Below are positions 1 to 10,700 of a DNA stretch of 64,000 nucleotides, piece after piece (the first letter of the stretch is position 1; the number at the start of each line of letters is the position of its first letter). The notes below the pieces were generated by a model. It made no database searches and was not told where the DNA came from. It saw only the letters and a list, made by a program, of their open reading frames with translations. This DNA comes from Fulvivirga marina (GTDB lineage Bacteria; Bacteroidota; Bacteroidia; Cytophagales; Cyclobacteriaceae), in contig NZ_JAEUGD010000066.1 of NCBI RefSeq assembly GCF_016775155.1, positions 470,833 to 534,832 on the forward strand, in the 5' to 3' direction. Position numbers and translations under genes: made by a program.

Positions 1-3000
1 CCATGCCTGAAGGAGTAAATCCACATGTGCTACCCGGTAATTCGAATCCAGCCCTTGCGCATCCAGGCTTCCCTGCCCCTCTTCGGACGGCATTTGATTT
101 CCCGGGTTTACCTGAAGAGAAAAACTTGCATCAAAAAGTGAAGACCCACTTTTAAACGGCTTTATTTGAAGGTCCTCAAGCAAAAGTTCAAATGGATATT
201 CCTGATGATCAATAGCTTCAAGTGTGGTTGTATTTACTTTCTTCAACACATCCAACATTGACTCTTCATCATTCATTTTCAATCTCAGGGGTAGCATATT
301 GATATAGCAACCTATTTGATCTTCCAAATCAATATGACTCCTTCCGGCAACAGGAGAACCTACTATAATATCATTCTTACCGGTATATCTGTATAACAGC
401 ACATAGTATGCGGTAAGCAAGGTTACAAAATGACTTACCTGATGTCTGTTCACAAAGTCATCCAGAGATTCCTGAAGCTCTTCATCAATAAACTCTCTTA
501 CCGAGTCTCCCTTACGCCCCGATTCGGCAGAACGGGGAATATCAATAGGTAAATTCAGTTCGGGGATATTCCCACCTTCCATCTTTCTATGCCAATATTC
601 TTTTAGAGAATCCTTCCCCTCTTCTTCCAGTAGCTTATTCTGCCATTCTGCAAAATCTTTATATTGAATTCTCAATGGCTTTAATGGATCTGGCTCTCCT
701 TTGCAAAAGGCATTATACAGAGTCAATAACTCCTTCAGAATAATTGCAATAGATTCACTATCGGAGATTATATGATGAGTAAGTGCATAGAAAAGATACC
801 TTTCACCTTTGTTTAATTTAAAGAGCTTAGCCTTTAAAAGAGGTCCTTTCTCCAGGTCAATTGGCTGGCTAATTTCTTTAAATGCAATCTCTCTGGCTTT
901 TTGCTCAGCCTCCTTTTCATCACTCAGGTCTACATGAACAATTTTGAAACCATACGCTTCGGGGGTGTGTACCTTTTGTTTCAGTACATTGTCTATAACC
1001 TCGAAGGTGGTACGTAAAATCTCATGACGCGCTATCAATGCATCTATGGCTTTCTCAAATGCTGGTACATCCAATGCTTCAAACAAATAGACACTGGGTA
1101 CATTGTAGCCTACATAACCTCCCCCTGCGTGCTCTACCATCCAGAAACGCTTCTGTGAATAGGACGTGTCATAAAAGGCTTTAGACTCAGCAACCGGAAT
1201 TCGTCTTGAGGTATTTCCTGCTATATTTTCTATCGATTTGGCCAACAGTGATATGGTCGGGTGTGAAAAGATAGAATTGATCTGAACCTCCGTACTTATC
1301 GTTGCATGTATCCTATGTAGCATCTTTATAGCTGTAATGGAGTGCCCTCCAAGCTCAAAGAAGTTATCGTGAATACCTATTTGCATCGACGGAAATAAAG
1401 TCTCCCATATAGACACCAGGGCTTTTTCAAGTTCGCTTTGAGGAGCAACATAGTCTTTGTGCTGTACTTCTAATTGCAACGGGTCAGGGAGCTCCGTTTC
1501 ATCGAGTTTTCCATTAGCGGTTAACGGCAGCCTGTCAATGTTTACAAAATAGGATGGAATCATATACTCAGGCAGCTTTTGCTTGAGATATGTTTTTAAA
1601 TCCTGTGTTTCAACGTGCTCGTCACAAATGATGTAACCAGTCAGGTAATCGCCGGTCTGCTCGTTTTTGCGGAATGTAACCACGGCCTGACTGATGTTGG
1701 GGTGGGTAACAATAACATTGATGATCTCATCAAGCTCGATCCTGAAACCTCTTAGTTTTACCTGATTATCATTCCTGCCTATGAAAATAATATTGCCGTC
1801 TTCCTGCCATTTTCCCAGATCGCCTGATTTATAGAGTTTCTCATTGCCAAAAGGGTTATTAATAAACTTTTCCTCTGTTAGTTCGGGCCGTTTGAAGTAA
1901 CCCTGGCTAAGTCCATCACCTCCCAGATAGATCTCCCCAACAACCCCTACCGGAACTGGCTGCAGGCGCTCATCTAGTATGTAGACCGTGCTATTGGCAA
2001 TTGGCCTGCCGATGATACTGGTGGCTGTTTGCTTTTCTTTTATCTGGTAGTAAGTTGAAAATGTAGTGTTTTCAGTAGGACCATATCCATTAATAATTTG
2101 CACCGATGGAAAGGTCTCCAGCACCTGATTAATGTGGTGGTGAGAAAGCTTCTCTCCTCCTACCACCAGATAATTAAGCTTTTCAAAAGTATCCACTGCC
2201 GTATTCACCAGATGGTTGAACCATGATGAGGTGAACCACATGTGTGTGATTTGTCTCTGATGAATATATTCTCTAAGCTTTTCAGTATTCATCAACTCAT
2301 CCTGAGAGAGGAGATGAAGCTCTCCTCCATTCAACAGCATACCCCATATTTCGAAAGTGGTGGCATCAAAAGCTACTGCCCCGGTCATCAATAGCCTGGA
2401 ACTATCATCCAGGGCCACGAAGTTGGTGTTTTTGACCAGTCTGATAACGTTGCGCTGGGTAACAATTACTCCTTTTGGCTGCCCCGTTGTACCTGAAGTA
2501 TACATGATGTAAGCCGGATCAGTTGCTGACGAGTTTATCTGCAACCCCTCATTAGGACCTTCAAAAGTATCTTCCTGAATATCGATGCTTACCAGCGTAC
2601 CCTCATAATCTTCCAGTTCAAAAATGAAATCTGATACGGTGATTAAAGCTTTCGAATCCAAATCATCCAAGAGCAGGTTGATACGATCTGTAGGAAGCAA
2701 CGGGTCAACAGGGACGTATGCTGCACCAGATTTCAGTATTCCTAAAACTGAAACGATATACAGGTCTGATCGCTCTAGTAATGTTACTACTCGGTCACCT
2801 TTACCCACATTACATGTTTTTTGTAAGTGATACGCCAGCTTGTCAGCCCTTTCATTAAGCTCTTGATATGTGAGGGTGCTCTGCCCAAAAACCAATGCCG
2901 TTTTTTGGGGTGTCTTTTTAACCTGTTCTTCAAATAATGAAGCAATGGTTTCATCTCTGGGGTAATCTACGACAGTATCGTTAAAGCCTGAAAGTATGCT

Positions 3001-3738
3001 TTCCTCTTCTGGCTTTGTTAGCAAGGATATATCTCCGATAAGCCCCCCGACATCTGCCACCATGCCTTCCAGAATATGTACCAGATGCGATGTAAACCTG
3101 GTCACAAAACTTTTATCGAAACGGACAGCGTTATATCTTATTAACAAGTTAAACCCTTCCCCCTCTCTTCTAAACTCAACCAGCAAATCCATTTTCGACG
3201 TATGAGATGAAGCCGCATTGACACCAGGATAATATAATCCTACCTGAAAAAGCAACGATGTGTTGATCGCAGTAGTTTCTGTCAGATGCCTGAGTAAATC
3301 CTGAAAACCGAAGGCCTGATGTTGAAAAACCTCATTGATCTCCTCGTGGGTTTCTTTTAATAGCATTCTAACGCTATCGTTAAAGTTAGGAGCAAGCGTC
3401 AGGTATACCAAACCATCTGCTACCTCACCATCAGGTTGCTCTCCTTTAAAGGGTGGAGTTGCTAAATAAACCTGCTCTGTATTCGTAGTATATTTCCTGA
3501 CCAATACCGCCAAGGCAGCAGAAATCAGCAGGTATATATTGATATCTTTCGATTTACTTACAGCTAACAGGTCTTTTCCCAACTGATCTGACAGCACGTA
3601 ATCATACCGATTTTGCTCTTCGGCTTTCTCAACAGTATTGTCATTTTCAATGGAAGTCAGAGCATAGTCGGAAATTTGGTGCAATTTCTTTGACCAGTAT
3701 TCCTTGTTAAGCTTATCTGTTATTTTCTTATCAGTCAT
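1..3738 (-). CDS. NRPS: half-C-A(Val)-T-C..., 3' end outside window
   Basis: The start Met (MTDKKITDKLNKEYW) follows the gene 8 stop by 33 bp, and 1246 codons are open to the left edge. Residues 1-235 are again only the C-terminal lobe of a C domain (YYPGV and FGFQDLLRHL segments, no His motif). A (~250-780) has A3 motif TSGTTGQPKG at ~415 and code DAFWVGGTFK, predicting Val; A10 reads NGKLDE. T (FFELGGHSITAI) is at ~795. The C domain begins SYSQKRFW, followed by an odd glycine-rich HAGGGYVGYN, and its active-site motif is HHIISDSES: the His pair and Asp are kept, but Gly and Trp are lost. The window ends inside this C domain. Further modules and chain release probably lie to the left. Confidence 0.93.
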   Translation of the reverse strand, partial: MTDKKITDKLNKEYWSKKLHQISDYALTSIENDNTVEKAEEQNRYDYVLSDQLGKDLLAVSKSKDINIYLLISAALAVLVRKYTTNTEQVYLATPPFKGEQPDGEVADGLVYLTLAPNFNDSVRMLLKETHEEINEVFQHQAFGFQDLLRHLTETTAINTSLLFQVGLYYPGVNAASSHTSKMDLLVEFRREGEGFNLLIRYNAVRFDKSFVTRFTSHLVHILEGMVADVGGLIGDISLLTKPEEESILSGFNDTVVDYPRDETIASLFEEQVKKTPQKTALVFGQSTLTYQELNERADKLAYHLQKTCNVGKGDRVVTLLERSDLYIVSVLGILKSGAAYVPVDPLLPTDRINLLLDDLDSKALITVSDFIFELEDYEGTLVSIDIQEDTFEGPNEGLQINSSATDPAYIMYTSGTTGQPKGVIVTQRNVIRLVKNTNFVALDDSSRLLMTGAVAFDATTFEIWGMLLNGGELHLLSQDELMNTEKLREYIHQRQITHMWFTSSWFNHLVNTAVDTFEKLNYLVVGGEKLSHHHINQVLETFPSVQIINGYGPTENTTFSTYYQIKEKQTATSIIGRPIANSTVYILDERLQPVPVGVVGEIYLGGDGLSQGYFKRPELTEEKFINNPFGNEKLYKSGDLGKWQEDGNIIFIGRNDNQVKLRGFRIELDEIINVIVTHPNISQAVVTFRKNEQTGDYLTGYIICDEHVETQDLKTYLKQKLPEYMIPSYFVNIDRLPLTANGKLDETELPDPLQLEVQHKDYVAPQSELEKALVSIWETLFPSMQIGIHDNFFELGGHSITAIKMLHRIHATISTEVQINSIFSHPTISLLAKSIENIAGNTSRRIPVAESKAFYDTSYSQKRFWMVEHAGGGYVGYNVPSVYLFEALDVPAFEKAIDALIARHEILRTTFEVIDNVLKQKVHTPEAYGFKIVHVDLSDEKEAEQKAREIAFKEISQPIDLEKGPLLKAKLFKLNKGERYLFYALTHHIISDSESIAIILKELLTLYNAFCKGEPDPLKPLRIQYKDFAEWQNKLLEEEGKDSLKEYWHRKMEGGNIPELNLPIDIPRSAESGRKGDSVREFIDEELQESLDDFVNRHQVSHFVTLLTAYYVLLYRYTGKNDIIVGSPVAGRSHIDLEDQIGCYINMLPLRLKMNDEESMLDVLKKVNTTTLEAIDHQEYPFELLLEDLQIKPFKSGSSLFDASFSLQVNPGNQMPSEEGQGSLDAQGLDSNYRVAHVDLLLQAW
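3030..3738 (-). other. N-terminal half condensation domain (gene 9)
   Basis: Same architecture as the gene 8 N-terminus: KEYWSKKL opening, LLISAALAVLVRKY helix, YLATPPFKGEQ strand, FGFQDLLRHL and LLFQVGLYY, and no HHxxxDG. Two consecutive genes with this rare start suggest duplication and a conserved role. Confidence 0.75.
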
Positions 3739-3771
3739 ATTACATTCTTCAGGTACTCAAAGTACACTGCA

Positions 3772-6700
3772 TTAAAAATCGAACTCTTTGGATAGAAGGG
3801 CCTTCTTGTTTTCAGCTTCTTCGACAGTTTGAAAACTAAGTTGATCAATTTCCTTTTCGGGGTTATCCAGGATATCTTCCAGAAACCTGGAAAAGCGATC
3901 TCGCAAAATGATGATCGTTTCTTCCTGAAACAGATCGGTGTTGTACTTGATCACTCCCTTCAGATCATCACCGGCTAGTACAAGGTCAAATATCATATCA
4001 AAGGAGCAGGTTGTTATCTGTTGTTTATAGCCCTCGATATTCACATCATCCTCCTCTTTCTGCTCATCCGCCTGAGCTGAATCAGAGCTTAGTATCTGTA
4101 CCATCACATCGAATAGCATTGATCTCGATGGGTCTTTCCTTACATTCAGGTCTTCCATGACCAAATCGAGCGGATACATCTGATGGCTTAGCGCCTCCAC
4201 AGTAACCTTCCGTACACCGGCCAATAACTCTTCAAATGTGCTATTATCAACCGGTTGGTTGATACGGATAGGCAGTGTGTTGATGTACAGGCCTATCTGT
4301 CCTGCCAGATCCTTATGGTCGCGCCCCACCACGGGAGCCCCGATAATTACATCCTGCTGCCCGGACCAGCGATAAAGCAACCCATATATTACTGTAAGTA
4401 ATGTATTGAACGTGGTAGAGTCATTTTTCCTATTGAGTTGCTTGAGTTTTTGGCCTATCTCTTTCGGAAAGGTTACATAAACCGCCGCCCCATTGGTGGT
4501 CTTAATGCCTGGCCTGGGGTTATCCAATGGCAATTGCAATTGAGGCAGGTCTCCACCTAGCAGGTCTCTCCAATATTGCTTATGTCTGTCACGATTTTCA
4601 CCAAGCAGTTGCTGGCGTTGCCAGGCTGCATAGTCTTTATATTGTATGCGCAAAGGTTCCAGCGAAGTGGTTTCTCCTCGGCTGATAGCCATGTAAAAGG
4701 CCTGCATTTCATTGAAAAAGACGTTGGATGACCAGTAATCAGAAATGATATGATGCATCGTCAAAAAGAGTACTGAATTCTTTTCATCGAGCAATGCCAG
4801 CGAAGCTTTTAGCAGCGGCCCTTCCCCCAGATTAAAGGTCATCCCTGCCTCATCAGCAGAGAGCTTCTGGAGAACTTTCTCCTGATCTTCGACTTCTCTC
4901 AGATCTACAATATGAATTTTAAAATCAACATCATCCGGATCCTGTATGCGCTGCCTGGGTTCATCGCCTACACTCACAAATGTAGTTCTCAAAACCTCAT
5001 GCCTCTGAATCATTTTAACAAACGCCTTTTCGAGTGTATCCAGATCAATATTTTCCAGTGTAAATGCTCTGGGGATAGTGTACGCCTTGTGCTCTTCCTC
5101 AAACTGATCTAAGATCCAAAGTCTGCGCTGACCATGAGAAAGCTCATAATACTCTTGCTTGCCCAGAGCAGGTATCTCCTCAAATTTCATTCGACCACGG
5201 CCTTGGACAATCTGAGCCAGTTCTCTGATTGTAGGCTGTTTGAATATATCTCCAATTTCGAGCTGGGCTTCAAGTTCCTGGTGAACCTCCATCAATACTT
5301 GCGTGGCTTTTAAAGAGTGTCCTCCCAATTCAAAAAAGTTGTCGTGAACACCAATCTTGCTTTGGTTGAGTACTTTCTGCCAGATATCTACCATCTTCTC
5401 TTCAATCTCACCCTGAGGGGCCTCGTATTTTCCGCTCACTCGATGCTCCATTTTTTCCGGATCAGGCAATGCGCGTCTGTCTATCTTGCCATTAACGGTT
5501 AAAGGAATTCGGTCCAGTGCAATGAAGTAGGTGGGTATCATATAATCAGGTATGTGCCGTTTCAAATACTCCTTTAATGCCACTTCATCTACAGGTTTCT
5601 GGCTTACCAGATAGGCCACAAGGTATCCATCCCCTACTTCCTTTTTTACATGTATTATGGATGCCTCCTGTATTTCAGGAAGTTGATTTAACGCATTGGC
5701 TATTTCGTTCAGTTCTATTCTGAACCCTCTTAGCTTTATCTGATTGTCATTTCGCCCAATAAATTCGATGCTTCCATCAGGCAGCCATTTCCCTCTGTCA
5801 CCAGATTTATAAATGTAGCCGCTGCCCTGGAATGTGTTTGGGACAAAGCGCTCTTCGGTCAGTTGGGGTTTGTTGAGATAGCCCATAGCCACGCCATCTC
5901 CACCCAGACATATCTCCCCTTCAACACCTACCGGCACAGGTTTTCCATGCTTATTTAAGATGTAAGCCGTGCTATTGCTAATAGGCTTTCCGATAGGAAA
6001 TGGCCGAGAAGAGACTTCATCAATTGCATAGTAAGTTGAAAAGGTCGTGTTCTCTGTAGGGCCATATACATGTCGAATCTTCAGGCTGTCGGAAAGCGTC
6101 CTTACTTTGTTAAAGTATTTTGGGGAAGACTTTTCTCCTCCTACTACCAGGTATTTTAACTGGCTAAAAATGTCAGGTTCAGTAGTAACCAGTTGGTTAA
6201 ACCAGGAAGTGGTAAACCACATGTGGGTTATAGTCAGCTCATGGACTTTTGTTTTTAAAACCCTGGCATCCATGAGGTCATTTTTAGAAAGTATATGCAG
6301 AACAGCTCCGTTTAACAACGTTCCCCAGATTTCGTAGGTTGTGGCATCAAAGGCCACGGAACCTGTCATGATCATACTTGAACTTTCATCCAGTTCAACA
6401 TAGTTGCTGTTAATGACCAGCCTCACTACATTGCGATGCGATACGGTTACTCCTTTGGGATTACCGGTTGTTCCCGAGGTGTACATCACATAGGCCATAT
6501 GATCCGCATTAAGGTCATGGGCTACACCGTCGACATTTTCATCAAATGAATCTTCCTGAATATCAATACTCACTAATTCTCCATCGTATTCATCAAATTC
6601 GAAAATGTGCTCAGAAACAGTGATCACCGCTTTTGGCTTCAGATCCTGTAAGATGTATTTTATTCTCTCTTCCGGCGCATTAGGATCTATGGGTGCATAG

Positions 6701-7692
6701 GCCGCACCGGCTTTCAGGATACCCAGCAGGGAAACAATATAGTGGTCGGAGCGGTCAAGAAAGATGGCTACTTTATCTCCGGTACCCAGCCCGGCATTTT
6801 CTTTTAAATAATATGCAAGTTTATTGGCTCTGCGATTTAACTCTCCGTAGGTAACTTCCACTCCGTCATATGTGAGTGCCAGCTTATTTTCATTTACGGC
6901 TACTTGCTCTTCAAATAACGCTACTATTGACTTAGCATCCGGATAGGCCGTTTGGGTATTGTTGAATCCATTAAGAATCTGGTCTCTTTCCTCACCGGTA
7001 AGCAAGCTTAGATCTGCTGCACTGGTATCATAATCTGACAACCCCTGCTCTAGCAACCGAACAAAATGTAGAGCTAGTTGACTAATGAAAAAATCATCAA
7101 ACTTACTTTTGTCATAGTTAATGATAATTGGCTCTTCAGCATCCAAATCGAGTGTGAACCTCAGTGAAACCTGGTCAAACTCAGTGGATTCGAACAAGCC
7201 ACCCATCGTAAACCCAACCTGATACAGTCCCTCATAAGGAATCCCGTTTCTTTCAAAATGACTTTTAAGTTCCTGAAAGTCAAATTGCTGATAGTTAAGG
7301 GCCTGAACCACTTCTTTCCTCACCTTGATCAACACATCCTTTACAGAATCTTTATCCTCGATGTTTATCATGAAAAAGTTAAGCGCATCGTGACCCGATC
7401 CATGCTGTTCACTTTTGAATCGTGGTGAGGTTACAACGATCTCATTTCTTTCATAATACTTATTTAAGAGTATGCAGTAAAAACTCAACCAGGTAACAAA
7501 CTCAGTAACCTCATTACCGCCTGCCAGATGCTTTACTTTCTCAATAATTTCTGGTGAGATCCCCTGCTTTGTTCTCACAAAATCCCCTCCTTCATTGCCT
7601 TCAATTGTTGCTTCTCCGAAAGGATATGCCTCTACCTTCAGGGCTTTCTCAATCCAATACTCTTTTATTAACCGTTCTTTAATTGTATTCAT
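3772..7692 (-). CDS. NRPS: half-C-A-T-C
   Basis: A 1306-residue single-module protein. The first ~235 residues resemble only the C-terminal lobe of a condensation domain (starting at KEYWIEKAL, with YQQFDFQEL and LYQVGF segments); no HHxxxDG motif or N-terminal lobe exists. Only 13 bp separate it from the gene 7 stop, so there is no room for a lost lobe. A (~255-780) has A3 motif TSGTTGNPKG and code DAYWVGVTFK, close to Val codes and probably a branched aliphatic residue. T (GGHSLKATQ) is at ~795. The terminal C has HHIISDYWS, with Tyr replacing the usual Gly. It ends KEFDF, a tail similar to gene 7's YDFNF, and like gene 7 it precedes a protein with a half-C start. Peptide-bond formation onto its A-loaded residue must be done by the C domain ending gene 7. 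Confidence 0.94.
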   Translation of the reverse strand: MNTIKERLIKEYWIEKALKVEAYPFGEATIEGNEGGDFVRTKQGISPEIIEKVKHLAGGNEVTEFVTWLSFYCILLNKYYERNEIVVTSPRFKSEQHGSGHDALNFFMINIEDKDSVKDVLIKVRKEVVQALNYQQFDFQELKSHFERNGIPYEGLYQVGFTMGGLFESTEFDQVSLRFTLDLDAEEPIIINYDKSKFDDFFISQLALHFVRLLEQGLSDYDTSAADLSLLTGEERDQILNGFNNTQTAYPDAKSIVALFEEQVAVNENKLALTYDGVEVTYGELNRRANKLAYYLKENAGLGTGDKVAIFLDRSDHYIVSLLGILKAGAAYAPIDPNAPEERIKYILQDLKPKAVITVSEHIFEFDEYDGELVSIDIQEDSFDENVDGVAHDLNADHMAYVMYTSGTTGNPKGVTVSHRNVVRLVINSNYVELDESSSMIMTGSVAFDATTYEIWGTLLNGAVLHILSKNDLMDARVLKTKVHELTITHMWFTTSWFNQLVTTEPDIFSQLKYLVVGGEKSSPKYFNKVRTLSDSLKIRHVYGPTENTTFSTYYAIDEVSSRPFPIGKPISNSTAYILNKHGKPVPVGVEGEICLGGDGVAMGYLNKPQLTEERFVPNTFQGSGYIYKSGDRGKWLPDGSIEFIGRNDNQIKLRGFRIELNEIANALNQLPEIQEASIIHVKKEVGDGYLVAYLVSQKPVDEVALKEYLKRHIPDYMIPTYFIALDRIPLTVNGKIDRRALPDPEKMEHRVSGKYEAPQGEIEEKMVDIWQKVLNQSKIGVHDNFFELGGHSLKATQVLMEVHQELEAQLEIGDIFKQPTIRELAQIVQGRGRMKFEEIPALGKQEYYELSHGQRRLWILDQFEEEHKAYTIPRAFTLENIDLDTLEKAFVKMIQRHEVLRTTFVSVGDEPRQRIQDPDDVDFKIHIVDLREVEDQEKVLQKLSADEAGMTFNLGEGPLLKASLALLDEKNSVLFLTMHHIISDYWSSNVFFNEMQAFYMAISRGETTSLEPLRIQYKDYAAWQRQQLLGENRDRHKQYWRDLLGGDLPQLQLPLDNPRPGIKTTNGAAVYVTFPKEIGQKLKQLNRKNDSTTFNTLLTVIYGLLYRWSGQQDVIIGAPVVGRDHKDLAGQIGLYINTLPIRINQPVDNSTFEELLAGVRKVTVEALSHQMYPLDLVMEDLNVRKDPSRSMLFDVMVQILSSDSAQADEQKEEDDVNIEGYKQQITTCSFDMIFDLVLAGDDLKGVIKYNTDLFQEETIIILRDRFSRFLEDILDNPEKEIDQLSFQTVEEAENKKALLSKEFDF
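7005..7692 (-). other. N-terminal half condensation domain (gene 8)
   Basis: It aligns by eye with the latter half of C domains: YW...L opening, a helix around VTWLSFYCILLNKY, a VTSPRFKSEQ strand in place of VGxPxxGR, the FDFQELKSH region and LYQVGF. The catalytic lobe is absent. It may act as a docking or scaffolding element for the C domain ending gene 7. Confidence 0.75.
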
Positions 7693-7705
7693 AATGCGTG
7701 CTCAA

Positions 7706-10700
7706 TTAAAAGTTGAAATCATATGAAGCTGATTCCTCTTTTAGTGTTTTTTCTTCCTCCAGGGCCAGATCCAGATCCGCTATGGACTGGTCAGGCGTTG
7801 CCACGGCCTGCTCAACGAATTTTTTCATTCTTTCGGTCAGCAGTTGTATGCCAGATTCTTCGAAGAGATCAAGGGAATATTCTACATTCAGGTATAGTTG
7901 CTTTTCCGTCATTTTAAAGGTAAACCGCAAGTCAAGTTCACTTTTGTCAAAGTCAATAGGATAATCCATCACTTCAATACCCTCGAAGGTTTCTGTTATT
8001 TCATTTTCCGATTTGAAATTGAGAAACACGAGAGCTACATCGAAGACAGGTGCCCGACTGGTATCCCGTTTTACGCCTAAATCTTCGGCTATCTTTTCAA
8101 AAGGATACATCTGATGATCAAAAACTGACAATACATTGCCCCTAACCTTACCCAGCAAGGAGTTAAAGGTTTCATCATTGGCTATTTCAGTTCGTATAGG
8201 CAGCAGGTTCACATAGAAACCTATCTGATTTTCAAGGTCTTTATGATGACGACCTCCTGTAGATGTACCTACGACAAAGTCTGACTGTCTGGTACACCTG
8301 TTGAGGTACCCATTGAGCAGTGTCAGAAGGGTCATAAACATACTCGCCTGACGCTGAGCTGTCAGTTCCTGCAATTGCTCCACCAGACTGCTATCAAAAG
8401 CAGTATAGATATTACTGCCTCTATAGGTTTTCACTGCCGGTCTTGGGAAGTCTGTAGGAAGTTCCAATACCGGTACTCCATCTTTAAACTGCTCTTTCCA
8501 AAATGCCATATGACTGGCCAGGCTATCGCCCTGTAGCTGCTCATTTTGCCATGCTGCGAAATCCTTATACTGAATTCTAAGCTCCGGTAATCTGACCTCC
8601 TGACCTTTGAGTAAATGATTATAAGTGCTGATCAATTCTGTAGCAAGAATTCCCATTGACCAGCCATCAGATACAATGTGGTGCATGTTGTAGAAAAACA
8701 GGTGTTCGTCATCCTTCAGCTTTATCAGCTTGGTTACAAACAGTGGTGCTTTTGATAGGTTAAAGGGTTTGGAGGCTTCCACATTAACCTGTTCCCGCGC
8801 TTTTTCAAAACCGTCTGCATGCTGTGAGAAGTCCAATACCTCCACTCCAAATGGCAAGGCACCCTTTTCGCGGATTTTTTGTTTTGCCACTCCTTTAACC
8901 ATCTCAAAAGAGGTTCTGAACACTTCGTGTCTGTCTACCAGGAACCTAAGCGCATTTTCAAACACTTCCAGATTCAGTGTTCCCTTTAAGATATAGGCAT
9001 TAGGTATATTGAAATTATTCTTTCCTTCATGGGTTTGCTCTGCAAGCCACAACCGCCGCTGGTAATGCGAAAGGTCATAGTAATCTTGTTGTGGTACAGC
9101 CGCTATTTCCCTGAAACTGCTTTGCTGCTCCATGGTCAGTAGCGTTTCGGCCAGTTGCGCCACAGTGGGTTTACTAAATATATGGCTAAGTCCGATGGTA
9201 ATTCCAAAGTGTTCATGGATGCGCTGTGCTACCTGGATGCCATTAAGTGAGTGCCCTCCGATGTTAAAGAAGTCATCGTAAATACCAATATCACTTCTTT
9301 CAAGTACTTCACTCCAGATACCTATCAACTTCTCTTCCACTGTATTTCTAGGAAGCTCAACAGCTTTTTCTCCAGTAAGCTTTTGCTGACAAATGCGTTC
9401 TACTTCGGTTTTATCAACTTTTCCATTAGCTGTTAATGGTAATTTCGATAACAAAATATACTCAGCAGGACACATATAGTCTGGCAGTTTTTTACCTGCG
9501 AGCACTCTAAGTTCATCTTTGATTAATTTCTGATCCAGGAACTGCGTGTGGCCTTGGAAAAACTGCTCATCAGGTATGGTTTCCTGACTGGCATCAACCT
9601 CAGGTTTTATACCATAGATGTTGTAGATATTCGTTTCCTTCAGGAATTCATCCTGATCCACAATGGTATCAAACCCTCGCTCCTTCAGCTGCTCTACCAC
9701 TTTTGACTTCATGCCATTGTTATCATGTACTTCGATCACAATCTGCTTTATCTTTTGCCAGCAGTCCGCATCAATGCCTTCCAGCACATCCCACTCACTT
9801 TTCTCCACATCGATTTTGAGCAAGTCTATTTTCTCGATGTTATTCTCCTTCACCACATCAGCCAGCCTTCTTAGCTTACAGGTGGCCTTCTGGCTATAAA
9901 CACGCTCTTTGAGAAGTTCTTCAATCTTATCCTCAGAAACCTCTTCTCCTCTTTGCTTGATTTGACTGATCACGTATTGTCTTACGTTTTCATGCTCTTC
10001 TGCCATGTTTCCATACCTGCCCGACATCACCGTATTGTTGGGATAGTAGTCAAACTCAACGGTCATCTCTTTATTAGAAAGCCCAATATTCAACGGTGTG
10101 ATATTCGTTTTGTAGAGAGCCGCATTTTCTGCCAGACTCGCATAAACAGCAGGCAATGGTTCGAATGAAAACACTTTGGTATCCGGGAAATACAACGAGG
10201 AGAACAATGAAAACAAACCAATGTTGGCTCCCACATCAAATATGGTATCTCCGGGCTTTATTTGAATATTGTGTTTTAAATAAGTTCGATCTTCAAAAAT
10301 CTCAAAGTAAATGAGGTCAGTCTCACTTTTATTCTGATGATGAACCAGCATACCATTGGGAAGCATTTCCAAATGCTTATCTCCGGTTTCTGCTGACAGC
10401 AATTGCTGCAAGGCTGGTGCTTTCTCCGCATCAGGAACAGCAATTGCTGTCAGGAACTCATTCCCTGAGCCTTGATGGGTCAGGTGAATGTGAACATCGT
10501 TGATAGCAGAATGCTGACAAAGTGTATTTGAGATCTCGCCAGGTTCTATCCTGTTTCCTCTAACCTTTATCTGGTCATCTTTACGCCCCAGGTAGAGTAA
10601 TTCTCCACTTTCCAGCCACTGTCCTATGTCTCCGGTTCTATATATCGTATCATACTCAGTTATGAATGGATTGGCCATGAAAACCTTCTGGGTTAGCTCA

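Noticed and set aside
1-7692. A thioesterase or reductase release domain in the last genes
   Set aside because: Gene 8 ends in a C domain and gene 9 is still inside a C domain at the window edge; no GxSxG hydrolase or reductase segment is seen.
3000-7705. Half-C domains as products of a frameshift or sequencing error
   Set aside because: Only 13 and 33 bp lie between the upstream stops and these starts, so a missing N-terminal lobe has no place to be.
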